A DNA stretch of 64,000 nucleotides from JAJTZA01 sp041744075 (GCA_041744075.1 JBGTLQ010000140.1:1-64000); one strand, 5' to 3'. Positions 51,919 through 60,099 are shown, counted from the first letter of the stretch. Made by a program: numbers and translations. Notes: a model not told the origin generated them from the letters alone.

Positions 51919-51965
51919 GTGATTTTCGTAGGAAAATCACGGTTCGGAAAAAAGACGCTTTTTCC
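51919..51965. promoter_or_regulatory. Candidate oriT or operator with two adjacent hairpins
   Basis: GTGATTTTC at 51919-51927 and GAAAATCAC at 51932-51940 are a perfect 9-bp inverted repeat with a 4-nt loop. Six bases later GGAAAAA and TTTTTCC (51946-51952, 51959-51965) form another. They lie about 110 bp before the small accessory protein and relaxase genes, where the transfer origin of mobilizable elements commonly lies. Binding of the accessory protein is also possible. A nick site was not assigned. Confidence 0.45.
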
Positions 51966-52071
51966 TCGTGCCCTACCCGCGTCAGGCGCGGTCCGGGTTT
52001 TGTTTCATCGGCCATTCGGCTTTCGCTTCGATCATTAGCGGACTCCCGCTCATTTCATCCATCCAAGACCT

Positions 52072-52302
52072 ATGCCAACACCGACGAAGAAACCCGCCAC
52101 GCAGTTCCACGTGGACTGCACCCTCGAAACCAAAAATCGCTTCAATCGGCTCCATGAAGCCATGAGTTTCAAAACCAAAGCCGAAACGTTCGCCGCCATC
52201 ATCTATTCCACGACGGCCGCGGATACGCTCGATCCTCACTTGATGGAAAGACTGGAGCACAAACTCGACCGCGTTTTGGAACGCTACGATGACCTCATAT
52301 GA
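52072..52302 (+). CDS. Small accessory (ribbon-helix-helix-like) protein before the relaxase
   Basis: A 76-residue protein: TQFHVDCTLETKNRFNRLHE resembles the strand and first helix of a ribbon-helix-helix domain, followed by FKTKAETFAAIIYSTTAAD and a charged helix (MERLEHKLDRVLERYDDL). Such proteins bind oriT and help relaxases nick DNA. It overlaps the relaxase gene by 4 bp. The assignment rests on size, pattern and position. Confidence 0.6.
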   Translation: MPTPTKKPATQFHVDCTLETKNRFNRLHEAMSFKTKAETFAAIIYSTTAADTLDPHLMERLEHKLDRVLERYDDLI

Positions 52303-53426
52303 AAAATGGCATGATGTTTCCGCGCAAGCGGACGTGGCGTTCCCGTCTCGATCTCGACTATCTGGACGAAACATCCGAACGAAAAGCCTCGGCACGAATG
52401 AAACCGGACACGTCCGCCGAACACACGGCTACGGGGCAAAAACTCAAGCAGTTCGTGGAATATGCTTCCAAGGAAACGCTGGGCCAGGTTCACGCGGGCG
52501 GGTTTTTGCATCAGATGATTCTCATCAACGCCGATGGTTCCCGCACGCCGCCGTCCAAACTCCGCAACGCGGAACGAAAGGAACGAATCGCCGATTCGTG
52601 GTTCCAACACATCCGGAAGTTTCCCACTTCGTCCGAAAATCCCGTCATCCAGCACCGCCTGATTTTTTCCATGTCGCGCGAGTTGCACGACCGGCTTGTA
52701 GAATCGGGCATCAGTCCCGACCGCGTTTTGCAGTCCACCATGAAAAAGATCATGGGAAAATTCGCAGACCGATTTCATCGCAACGACGCGATTGGCTACG
52801 CCTACGGCATCCACCACGACACGGACAATCTCCATGTGCATGTCGCCCTTTGTCCGCGCACTTTGAAAGGGAAATACGTCGGCTGTAGCATGTCGCAAAC
52901 CAAGGTTTCCGGGAACAAAAACCAAATGACGTTCCTGCGGAAATGTTTCGTCACCGAAAATCAACGCTGGGGCGAACTGCTTTCTTCTCCTGCCAAACTG
53001 CAGCAACACCTTTCGCAGCGGGTGGACTGCGACAAGCTGGTCTTTTCGCCTCGCATCAATCAGCAGCAGATGGAGGCGGTGCGCCAGACGCAGACCTTCG
53101 AAGCAATCCGACTTCATCAGCTTTACGACAGCATCCGGCATCTGGAAGCGGCTATTGCCGCGAAGCGCAAGCAGTTCTCGGAGGAAAAGAATCTTCGCTT
53201 TCTTTCCCGACTTACCCGCCGACGGGTCCCTCGAATCGCGCAGGTTGTTTCCAAGGCAGGCCAGGCCGTCGAACGCCGTTCGCTCAGCGAAATGCAAAAG
53301 CTTCTTTTTCAAACCAAGACCCAATACCGCGCCCTCCACAAACGCTACTGCCGTCTTCACGGGTTCACTTCTTATGCCAATCGAAACACCATCCAGCCTG
53401 CCCATCGGCAGCAAAACTCACTCTGA
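52299..53426 (+). CDS. HUH-type relaxase
   Basis: A 375-residue MOB relaxase. The metal-binding HUH motif is HHDTDNLHVHVAL (H172, D174, H179 and H181 region), following AIGYAYG. Candidate nucleophile tyrosines are Y21 and Y54; neither is in a textbook position, so the catalytic Tyr is not assigned. The C-terminal third is basic and helical (AAKRKQFSEEK, LTRRRVPRIAQ). Relaxases nick oriT, stay on the 5' end, and lead the strand through a secretion channel. It is short with no fused helicase or primase, as in mobilizable elements. The MOB class could not be settled by eye. Confidence 0.85.
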   Translation: MKNGMMFPRKRTWRSRLDLDYLDETSERKASARMKPDTSAEHTATGQKLKQFVEYASKETLGQVHAGGFLHQMILINADGSRTPPSKLRNAERKERIADSWFQHIRKFPTSSENPVIQHRLIFSMSRELHDRLVESGISPDRVLQSTMKKIMGKFADRFHRNDAIGYAYGIHHDTDNLHVHVALCPRTLKGKYVGCSMSQTKVSGNKNQMTFLRKCFVTENQRWGELLSSPAKLQQHLSQRVDCDKLVFSPRINQQQMEAVRQTQTFEAIRLHQLYDSIRHLEAAIAAKRKQFSEEKNLRFLSRLTRRRVPRIAQVVSKAGQAVERRSLSEMQKLLFQTKTQYRALHKRYCRLHGFTSYANRNTIQPAHRQQNSL

Positions 53427-53616
53427 CTTCATTCTTTGCCAGGATTTCGTCTTCCGGCTCTCCACCGTGGACGGATTTCTGCACCAGGCTTTCCCAGAAG
53501 GCCAGCCGGGCATCACCACGGTCAATTTCAAATCGTACACGCAGAACGTCCCCGACCCGGAGCGCCGGCTTTTCGATTTTCTTGTCTCCAAACTCAATCC
53601 CAAACCTCTTCCATGA
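53374..53616 (+). CDS. Small hypothetical protein between relaxase and coupling protein
   Basis: An 80-residue protein from ATG 53374 (MPIETPSSLPIGSKTHSDF). It overlaps the relaxase 3' end by 53 bp in another frame and the coupling protein start by 4 bp. The segment FILCQDFVFRLSTVDGFLHQ followed by TTVNFKSYTQNV has the look of a small beta domain. I do not know a homologue; the tight packing supports it being real. Confidence 0.55.
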   Translation: MPIETPSSLPIGSKTHSDFILCQDFVFRLSTVDGFLHQAFPEGQPGITTVNFKSYTQNVPDPERRLFDFLVSKLNPKPLP

Positions 53617-55148
53617 AGTTTTTCGATTCGATACTCTTTTTGCTCTGCGCCGCCGGAGCTCTCGGCGGATACTTTTGCCTCATTCCCCCGCTGTCCTGGA
53701 TCGTCATTGCAATCTGCGGCCTGTTCGCGACATGGGGGCTCTGTGCCAGCGATCAATCAGGAAAAACCATTCTCCGACTTGGCGGCCTGTCTTGGTCCAT
53801 GGAGGATTTTGTGCGCGGCTGGCTTATCACGGGGCGCACGGGGTCGGGTAAGACGCAATGCGCCATCAATGCCATTACGTTCCAGATTTTTCAGAACGTG
53901 CCGAACTGGGGCGGCATCTGCCTCGATCAAAAGGGGCTTTATTGGGAAATCCTCGTGCGGATGGCCGCGCATTTCGGGCGCAGCAACGATCTCGTTCTCT
54001 TGCAAACCCGGCCGCAAGGGAAAGACATGCTCTGGCGACCGCCTTTTTCGATCAACATCACCGGCAATCCTGATGTTCCCGCATCCACGTATGCCAAGGT
54101 GATCGTGGACACCGCTGTTTCGTTGAGCGGCGGAAAAAGCGGGAATCCATTTTTCCCCATCAAGGCACAACTCGCCATTCAAACCGCGTTTGAAATTCTC
54201 CGACTGCTGGGTGCCTACGTGACGATTCCGAACATCCACCGGCTCCTGTTGCGAAAAGAAGACGGCGATGCGGTGATGGAAGATCTCATGAAAATGGACT
54301 GTCAGCGCGCCGAGGAACTACTCGTTACCTTTCGCGACGGCTATTTGGGCCAGCCGCCCGAGCAACTCGGAGGGGTTCAGGGCACCATTAGCACGTATCT
54401 GGAGTATTTCCTCAACCCGGAGATCGCGGAAGTTTTTTGCGCCAACGAACCGACGTTTTCCATCAGTGAAATCGACCAGGGAAAAATCGTCTGCATCGCC
54501 ATGCCGCAAAAATTTCAGTCAGAACGCCTCTACATCAACACCATCCTCAAGCTCTCCTACTACTTCCATGCCCTCAGCCGGTTCGACAAACCCGCGGAGG
54601 AGCGCCAGAAGGACAATCTCTTGATTCTGTTCGCCGACGAAGGCCAGGAGATCATTACCGGCGCAGAATCCGCCTTTGCGGATCACCGCGCCGCCGGCGT
54701 GATCCGCGAGGCGAGAGCGACGCTCGTTCTCGCAACCCAAGCCTACACATCCATTCACGGATCACTCGATAAACGCTACGCCGATGTGCTCATGCTCAAT
54801 TTAAGCAATGAATTGATTTTCACCGTGGCCAACAACGATTCGGCCGTCATCGCGTCCAAAAATATCGGGGAACGCCAGGTCGTGGAGAAAACCTGGGGAT
54901 TCGCCGCCGGACGAAAGACCTACTCCTACCAGAAAAAAATTCAGCCATACTTTCAGACTTACGAACTCCGAGAGCTGCCGAAATTTACAGCCTTGATCCG
55001 CCACTGCGAGAAGCGATTCCGAAAACGGCTCATTCCGCCGATCAACCCCGACGGCACATATCCCCACTGGTTCCTGTCACTCCGCCCTGACTACGCAATT
55101 CGCCAATGGCTCAAAGGTTCCAAATTCCACCCCACGACCAATCTATGA
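53613..55148 (+). CDS. Type IV coupling protein (VirD4/TraG-like)
   Basis: A 511-residue ATPase from ATG 53613. Two N-terminal membrane helices (about 5-22 and 27-45) are followed by Walker A GRTGSGKT (74-81) and Walker B LLILFADEGQE near 345. ATLVLATQAYTSIH is the typical post-Walker-B block. Coupling proteins bring the relaxase-DNA complex to the type IV secretion channel. An own coupling protein without a channel is the set expected for a mobilizable element that borrows a conjugation machine. It overlaps both neighbours by 4 bp. Confidence 0.88.
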   Translation: MKFFDSILFLLCAAGALGGYFCLIPPLSWIVIAICGLFATWGLCASDQSGKTILRLGGLSWSMEDFVRGWLITGRTGSGKTQCAINAITFQIFQNVPNWGGICLDQKGLYWEILVRMAAHFGRSNDLVLLQTRPQGKDMLWRPPFSINITGNPDVPASTYAKVIVDTAVSLSGGKSGNPFFPIKAQLAIQTAFEILRLLGAYVTIPNIHRLLLRKEDGDAVMEDLMKMDCQRAEELLVTFRDGYLGQPPEQLGGVQGTISTYLEYFLNPEIAEVFCANEPTFSISEIDQGKIVCIAMPQKFQSERLYINTILKLSYYFHALSRFDKPAEERQKDNLLILFADEGQEIITGAESAFADHRAAGVIREARATLVLATQAYTSIHGSLDKRYADVLMLNLSNELIFTVANNDSAVIASKNIGERQVVEKTWGFAAGRKTYSYQKKIQPYFQTYELRELPKFTALIRHCEKRFRKRLIPPINPDGTYPHWFLSLRPDYAIRQWLKGSKFHPTTNL

Positions 55149-56047
55149 ATCCCTCTTCTCTCATCGAAAAACTCAACGGCCTCGCACCGTATCTCTCCTC
55201 CAGAATTAAAGGCCAGGGTCACGTCATTCCGCGTGTCTGCTCCGTGCTGGAGCGCGGCCAACTCGGGCTACAGCCGCCCAATAAACCGCTCGGTTCTTTC
55301 CTGTTTCTCGGCCCGACCGGGGTCGGCAAAACGGAATTGACCCTCGAATTTTCCCGTTACCTTTTCGAGGAAAACTCCGTGTTCCGATTCGACATGTCGG
55401 AATTTCAACACGTGGACAGCGTAAAACTGTTCATGGGGGACGAAAGCGGCAGCCCTGGACGGTTGGGAAAAGTCCTCTCTGACCATCGGCAAGGTGTTCT
55501 TCTCTTTGACGAAATCGAAAAGGCTCATCGCCTGATCTGGGATCTCTTTTTACAAATGCTCGATGCGGCCCGGATCACGCTGGCCGATCACCTCGCCTAC
55601 GATCTTTCTGGATTCTACATCGTCTGCACCAGCAATATCGGTTCTCAGCAGCTTCTGCGCCCAACACGACTCCCGTTCGCCACTTTGGAGCGAGCGGTTG
55701 TTTCCGAGTTGCACCGGTTTTTCCGACCGGAACTCATCGGACGGTTCGACGAGAAGATTGTTTTCAAGCCGCTTTCCCCAGACTCCCAGCGGGAAATCGG
55801 GCTACTCGCGATTTCCCAGGAACTCGACCGCTTCAGGCGGCAAGGGTTCGACCTCACTGTTTCCGAAGCCGCCTTTGAATTTCTTGTGAGGCGCGGCATT
55901 CACAAGGCACTGGGAGCACGGCCCATGAAGCGAGTAGTCCAAAAATATATCGGGGATGCCATCGGCCACGCTTTGAAGACCGCTCAACCGATATCCGGCA
56001 TAATCACTCCCACCGCAAGCAGTAGTCGCCTAGAAATACTCGGATAA
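55145..56047 (+). CDS. Single-domain ClpB/ClpA D2-like AAA+ ATPase
   Basis: A 300-residue protein from ATG 55145; the upstream in-frame start at 55106 lies in the coupling-protein gene. It corresponds to the second AAA+ domain of ClpA/ClpB alone: Walker A GPTGVGKT (56-63), FDMSEFQHVDSV, Walker B VLLFDEIEKAH, sensor 1 VCTSNIGS, and the sensor-2 block GARPMKRVVQKYI. There is no N domain, D1 or middle coiled coil. It could unfold or remodel the relaxosome or coupling protein. The gene closes the mobilization operon with a 4-bp ATGA overlap. A chromosomal clpB gene is separate at 26.3 kb, so it is not needed for general disaggregation. Confidence 0.85.
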   Translation: MNPSSLIEKLNGLAPYLSSRIKGQGHVIPRVCSVLERGQLGLQPPNKPLGSFLFLGPTGVGKTELTLEFSRYLFEENSVFRFDMSEFQHVDSVKLFMGDESGSPGRLGKVLSDHRQGVLLFDEIEKAHRLIWDLFLQMLDAARITLADHLAYDLSGFYIVCTSNIGSQQLLRPTRLPFATLERAVVSELHRFFRPELIGRFDEKIVFKPLSPDSQREIGLLAISQELDRFRRQGFDLTVSEAAFEFLVRRGIHKALGARPMKRVVQKYIGDAIGHALKTAQPISGIITPTASSSRLEILG

Positions 56048-56063
56048 ATTGGGATTTATCCCA
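56043..56063. terminator. Hairpins at the end of the mobilization operon
   Basis: GATAAAT and ATTTATC (56043-56060) overlap a second dyad TGGGAT and ATCCCA (56050-56063). A T-containing stretch CTTTTGATTTCT follows. The two structures are mutually exclusive and the first covers the stop codon. A weak terminator between converging genes is likely. Confidence 0.4.
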
Positions 56064-56106
56064 CTCCGCTTTTGATTTCTCCTGCGGTAAAGAAAAGGAG
56101 GAGGGT

Positions 56107-56733
56107 TCAATGGGCGCCTTGCAAAACGATTTCGGTGATGGCAGCAGTAGGCTGAATTTTCCCAGGGTAAATTTGTAGAACCTCCAGTGTGAGCGTGTCG
56201 CCCACGTTGAGCAGGATGTCATCAAATTCCACACGTTGCCAACGCCGCGTATCGGCGAGGCGAATGGTCAAAACTTTGCGTTCATTGTGCCAGATCCGCA
56301 GTTCTTTAATGCGTCCGTATTCGGCAAAACCACCCTCGGGATACAAACGTCCGTTCACAATATCAATGCCGTAAAAAGGTGTGCCATTCAGCTCTCGGGG
56401 GAGATTGGCGGGAAATTTGAAAACGAGTTTGTCGCCAATCTGCGCATCCATCTACGCTGTCGTGGAATCACTGTCGTTCAATGCGGCGATTTTGAGCGTG
56501 GATGATGCGCCTGCTACCGCATTCCACGGAAATGCGCAGGTAAGGGAGCAGCCTCCCATCAGTTCCTGCACGACAGGCTTACCCACCACGGCTTTAAACG
56601 TGGGGGTGTTTTGCGCCCCCAGATGAGCCGAGAGGCCGAAAAATGCAGCTATCAGCAGCCCCGCCCGCCGAAAACGCCCGTCAAGTCGTCTTTGCGGGCT
56701 TTTGCTCCGACAAACAAGCTTCACACGACCCAT
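56107..56733 (-). pseudogene. Secreted NADase-type glycan-binding-domain protein with an internal TAG
   Basis: One frame runs from ATG 56733 (other starts possible) to 56107 with a single TAG at 56454-56452. The first part has a signal peptide (FRRAGLLIAAFFGLSAHLGAQ). The rest matches the NADase-type glycan-binding discoidin domain: ASSTLKIAALNDSDSTTA, the stop, then MDAQIGDKLVF and FYGIDIVNGRL, RIKELRIW, KVLTIRLADTRRWQRVEF. The stop falls where the family has Trp in its Thr-Ala-Trp stretch, so one TGG to TAG change explains it. The 5' end overlaps the Fur gene by about 50 bp. Role unknown; a surface carbohydrate-binding protein is the family idea. Confidence 0.7.
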
Positions 56734-57076
56734 AGAGAATAATTTCATGGTCATCTACCCGAAAGCGTCGGGGAGCCATCGTCTTGATTCCTTCCAGACA
56801 TTTTTCGAGTTCAAACACACTGCCGCAAGCCCTGCAGAGAAAGTGATGGTGATGGCCCTTGTTGGCACGTTCGTAACGCGGAGGCTGGCCGGGGATTTCC
56901 ACTGAGACCACATGACCGTCTTCCGAGAGGGCTTTCAAAGCGCGATACACCGTTGCCAATCCGATACCCGGCGCTTCCTGAAACGCCAGCTTTTGAATCT
57001 CCGGTGCGGTCAACGGATTCTTCTTTTTGGCCAAGACGCTTTCAATTGCCCGCTTTTGTCGAGTGCTTCTGCTCAC
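56681..57076 (-). CDS. Fur-family metal regulator (probably Zur)
   Basis: A 131-residue Fur protein. The winged helix has PLTAPEIQKLA and ATVYRALKALSEDGHV, and the metal and dimerisation part has RANKGHHHHFLCRACG with the first Cys-x-x-Cys and GSCEACL with the second. Such proteins repress uptake genes when metal is plentiful. It is encoded at the end of a metal ABC transporter operon, 54 bp after the permease gene, so it probably controls that operon through the dyad at 60073-60099. Zinc is favoured by the His-rich binding protein and COG0523 neighbour but manganese or iron cannot be excluded. Confidence 0.9.
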   Translation of the reverse strand: MSRSTRQKRAIESVLAKKKNPLTAPEIQKLAFQEAPGIGLATVYRALKALSEDGHVVSVEIPGQPPRYERANKGHHHHFLCRACGSVFELEKCLEGIKTMAPRRFRVDDHEIILYGSCEACLSEQKPAKTT

Positions 57077-57130
57077 TCCTTGGGACCATACAAACCAAGA
57101 GTCTGAAGATCAATGACGGGTTCCGGCAGA

Positions 57131-58006
57131 TCAACCCAGACCGGGACGATTTGCTGCCCTGCGATTGCCCAGAATCCGGTGAATGACTCCATAGCGCGGC
57201 CCGAAGAGGTATGCCGCGACAAAAAGCGCACTCAACACCATCACAATAGCCGGACCAGAGGGCAAATTGAGCCAGTAAGACAGGAGTAACCCGAAGACCG
57301 CGCCGCAGGTCCCAAGGAATGCGCCTCCCCACAACATCACCGAATAAGAATCGGTAAGGAGATAAAGCGTGGCCGCCGGCAGGATGAGTAAACCCAGCGA
57401 CATTACCACGCCAACCGCTTGTAGAGAGGCGATCATTGCCATCACCATCATCGCGATGAGCAGATAATCAAACCACGCCACCCGGATCCCGATGGATGCA
57501 GCCACAGCCGGATCGAAAATTGCGAGCAGAAGATGACGCTGGAAGATCGCGAGAATCAGCACGATGAAAAAACTCAGCCCGTAAGTGATCCAGATGTCGG
57601 CATCGCCGAGGCCCAGCACATTTCCGAAAAGAAAATGACCCAAATCCACGCGCACCGGAGCGAATTTCAAAAGGATGATGCCCAGAGCGAAAGCGGCAAT
57701 GTAAAGAGCCCCGATGGCGGTGTCGTCTTTGAGCCGGGAACTGTGCGAAATCATTTTACCGCCGAGAACCACAAGGAGAGCGGCTATCATTGCTCCCACG
57801 AATAATCCAAACGGGTTCAGGGAAAACAAGATCGCCCCCACGGCCAAACCAGGCAGCAGTGAGTGGGAAAGTCCATCTGCGAGCAAGGCATGACGGCGGA
57901 GCACGATAAACCCGCTGAGATAACCATTGGTGAATCCGATGAGAATGCAGCCGAGCAACGCTTTCCTCATGAATTCATAGTGAAAAGGTTCGAGCAGCGC
58001 GTTCAT
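57131..58006 (-). CDS. znuB: Metal ABC transporter permease (ZnuB/MntB family)
   Basis: A 291-residue ABC-3 permease with eight to nine helices. Family features are GFIVLRRHALLADGLSHSLLPG, the cytoplasmic coupling helix with SSRLKDDTAIGALY, and ASLQAVGVVMSLGLLILPAAT. It forms the channel of a high-affinity Zn2+ or Mn2+ importer. The start overlaps the ATPase gene's stop by 4 bp. Zn versus Mn is decided here only by context. Confidence 0.93.
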   Translation of the reverse strand: MNALLEPFHYEFMRKALLGCILIGFTNGYLSGFIVLRRHALLADGLSHSLLPGLAVGAILFSLNPFGLFVGAMIAALLVVLGGKMISHSSRLKDDTAIGALYIAAFALGIILLKFAPVRVDLGHFLFGNVLGLGDADIWITYGLSFFIVLILAIFQRHLLLAIFDPAVAASIGIRVAWFDYLLIAMMVMAMIASLQAVGVVMSLGLLILPAATLYLLTDSYSVMLWGGAFLGTCGAVFGLLLSYWLNLPSGPAIVMVLSALFVAAYLFGPRYGVIHRILGNRRAANRPGLG

Positions 58007-58737
58007 GAGATAGCGGCGACCTGAATGGTTCGGGAGTAGGTTCGCGCTATGTTTTCCAGGGTGAACGCGGAGGAAACTCCGCCACAGGCAATCAGTTCGC
58101 GATTCAACATCACCACATCATCAAAAAGTTCCGGCACTGTTTTTAGGTCGTGATGAGATACCAGCAGAAGTTTGCCTTGAGCAACCATCGCCCGCAGGAT
58201 GTCCCGAAGATCACCTTGTGAGTTGGTATCGAGTCCGGTAAATGGTTCGTCGAGCAGGCACACAGGCGCTTGCTGGGCATAGGCGCGGGCCAAAAACGCC
58301 CGTTGCTGTTGTCCACCGCTCAGGGCGTTGATTTGTCGGTCGGCAAGCGCATGGAGTCGGGTGACCTCCAGCGACTCGTTGACAATGTCCGAATCCGTTT
58401 TTCCGAACGTCTTCCATCCTCCCAAGGATGAAAAGCGTCCCATGGCCACCATTCCGCGCACAGTGATCGGGAAATCCCAGTCAATCACTCCTCGCTGGGG
58501 CAGGTAGGCGATGCTTTTGGCGAGATGGCTTCTTTCGTGGCCGTGATAATTGATGGTGCCTGATTGAATGGCAACGAGGCCCGCAATAGCTTTCAGAAGA
58601 GTGGACTTTCCCGCGCCGTTCGGCCCGAGCAATCCCATGCAACAACCGCAGCGAAGTTCCAAGTTGAGATCTTGAATGGCCGGAACGTGCCCATAAGAAA
58701 CCGTGACTCCTTGGATGGACAATCGGTGATTCGACAT
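58003..58737 (-). CDS. znuC: Metal ABC transporter ATP-binding protein (ZnuC/MntA family)
   Basis: A 244-residue ATPase with Walker A GPNGAGKST, signature LSGGQQQRAFLARA, Walker B VCLLDEPFTGLD and switch LVSHHDL. It energises import by the ZnuB-like permease. It begins in a TAATG overlap with the small gene upstream and overlaps znuB downstream by 4 bp. Confidence 0.93.
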   Translation of the reverse strand: MSNHRLSIQGVTVSYGHVPAIQDLNLELRCGCCMGLLGPNGAGKSTLLKAIAGLVAIQSGTINYHGHERSHLAKSIAYLPQRGVIDWDFPITVRGMVAMGRFSSLGGWKTFGKTDSDIVNESLEVTRLHALADRQINALSGGQQQRAFLARAYAQQAPVCLLDEPFTGLDTNSQGDLRDILRAMVAQGKLLLVSHHDLKTVPELFDDVVMLNRELIACGGVSSAFTLENIARTYSRTIQVAAIS

Positions 58738-59171
58738 TATTCGGGACTCCTTCCAGAAACGGTTACGGATTGGACGAGACGGGTGTGCGCCCAGAATGTT
58801 TGATCGACTAAGACGCTGTCATCCCGAGTAATTTCAACACGAACAGCCGTTTTGGGAGATTGGGATGGCCACTCGGCTTTCAAAAGCAGATCAACGCCCT
58901 CCGGGGGCACGACTATATCCCAATCGCACGAAAACTCTCGATCTGATGCCGATCCCTCACAGAGAATTTCATCATGATATTTTAATCGAAATGACGATGG
59001 CGGCTCGGCAAAAGACACGGTCACATGCAATTGCTGGGCAGGCGCTGCAACCACGGAAGGAGCATTCATCGAACTCGTTTTTCTCTCTCGCGTCATGCTC
59101 CAGACCGGAATTCCCAAGAGTGAGAAACCGATCAAAAGAAGCGCGACGCGAACCCAGGGACGCCCTTCCAT
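58737..59171 (-). CDS. Membrane-anchored protein within the metal transporter operon
   Basis: A 144-residue protein with one N-terminal membrane helix (VRVALLLIGFSLLGIPVW) and an external domain of about 110 residues made of alternating strands (LHVTVSFAEPPSSFRLKYHD, TAVRVEITRDD). It has two cysteines, DEILCEGSA and EFSCDWD, which could bond. It lies between the genes for the binding protein and the ATPase, 8 bp after the former, so it probably supports metal uptake, but I do not recognise it. Confidence 0.75.
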   Translation of the reverse strand: MEGRPWVRVALLLIGFSLLGIPVWSMTRERKTSSMNAPSVVAAPAQQLHVTVSFAEPPSSFRLKYHDEILCEGSASDREFSCDWDIVVPPEGVDLLLKAEWPSQSPKTAVRVEITRDDSVLVDQTFWAHTRLVQSVTVSGRSPE

Positions 59172-59179
59172 CAGGATGG

Positions 59180-60067
59180 CTATTTCAAACCTTCGACAAT
59201 CGTTGTGAGATTGTAGCGCACCATATCGGGATACGTGGTTGCTTCCTTGTCTCCCAAGCCATCCGCGTAGAGTTCGCCTCCAAGCTTCGCGCCTGTTTCC
59301 TTGGTGATCTCGGTAAGGACTTTGGGATTCTCGATATTTTCCGCGAAGACTGCTTTCACTCCCTGTTTCTTGATCAAGACGATGAGTTCACTCACTTTTT
59401 TGGATGAAGGTTCGTCCGAACTGCTGATGCCTTGCACCGGGTGAACGGTAAATCCATAGTCTTTGGCGAGATATTGGAAAGCATCGTGCGATGTCACGAG
59501 TTTCCGTTTTGCGCGAGGCAATTCAGCGACCTTTTCGGTTGCCCAAGCTTGGAGTTCATCCAATTTTGCAAGGTAGTCACCGGCATTTTTCTCATACACC
59601 GCCCTATTGACCGCATCGGCTTTGATAAAGGCGTCGCGAACAACCGCGGTCGCTTTTTTCACGTTTTCGATGCTGTGCCACCAATGGGGATCTTCCTCGC
59701 TTGCATGGCTGTGGTCGTGCCCGTGATCATCTTCTTTCATCGCCAGTGCCTTGATGGTCGCACCAGTATCAATAAATTGAACCTTCCCTCCTACCGTTTC
59801 CTCCAACTTGGAAAGATAGCCCTCGATGTGCTTTCCTGTGAACAGGACAAGATTTGCATCCGCAATTTTCTTCACATCAGAGGGTGTCGGTTGAAACTCG
59901 TGTGGATCAACTCCCGCTTTCACCAAGGGAAACAACTCAATTTTGTCGCCTCCCACATTTTTGGCGATGTCCGTAGTGATGGTCGAAAGAGAGGCGACCT
60001 TGAGTTCTGCGCGTGCGCCGACGAGCGAAAGAATTGAAAATGCCAGGATACAAAGATGATGTTTCAT
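59180..60067 (-). CDS. znuA: Metal ABC transporter substrate-binding protein (ZnuA-like)
   Basis: A 295-residue periplasmic binding protein with a signal peptide (to about ARA, residue 20). Metal-ligand blocks are GVDPHEFQPTPSD, EDPHWWHSIENV, SHDAFQYLAKDYG and FAENIENPK. A His/Asp-rich loop, DDHGHDHSHASEED, lies at about 113-126; such loops are typical of zinc-type ZnuA proteins. It captures Zn2+ for the ZnuBC transporter. First gene of the operon, preceded by a Fur-box-like dyad. Confidence 0.93.
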   Translation of the reverse strand: MKHHLCILAFSILSLVGARAELKVASLSTITTDIAKNVGGDKIELFPLVKAGVDPHEFQPTPSDVKKIADANLVLFTGKHIEGYLSKLEETVGGKVQFIDTGATIKALAMKEDDHGHDHSHASEEDPHWWHSIENVKKATAVVRDAFIKADAVNRAVYEKNAGDYLAKLDELQAWATEKVAELPRAKRKLVTSHDAFQYLAKDYGFTVHPVQGISSSDEPSSKKVSELIVLIKKQGVKAVFAENIENPKVLTEITKETGAKLGGELYADGLGDKEATTYPDMVRYNLTTIVEGLK

Positions 60068-60072
60068 ATTGA

Positions 60073-60099
60073 GAATGAGTTATCAATATCATCTCATTC
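60073..60099. promoter_or_regulatory. Fur/Zur-type operator before the znuA operon
   Basis: GAATGAG at 60073-60079 and CTCATTC at 60093-60099 form an inverted repeat 13 bp apart, with AT-rich TTATCAATATCAT between. The whole resembles Fur-family boxes. It starts 6 bp upstream of the znuA start codon, which suits repression by the Fur protein encoded at the end of the same operon. Confidence 0.65.

Noticed and set aside
50592..52157. A 521-codon plus-strand open frame through the 222-bp repeats
   Set aside because: It is Pro/Ala-rich low-complexity, other frames are equally open, it covers a better minus-strand gene and the candidate oriT, and the repeats show structural rather than coding constraint.
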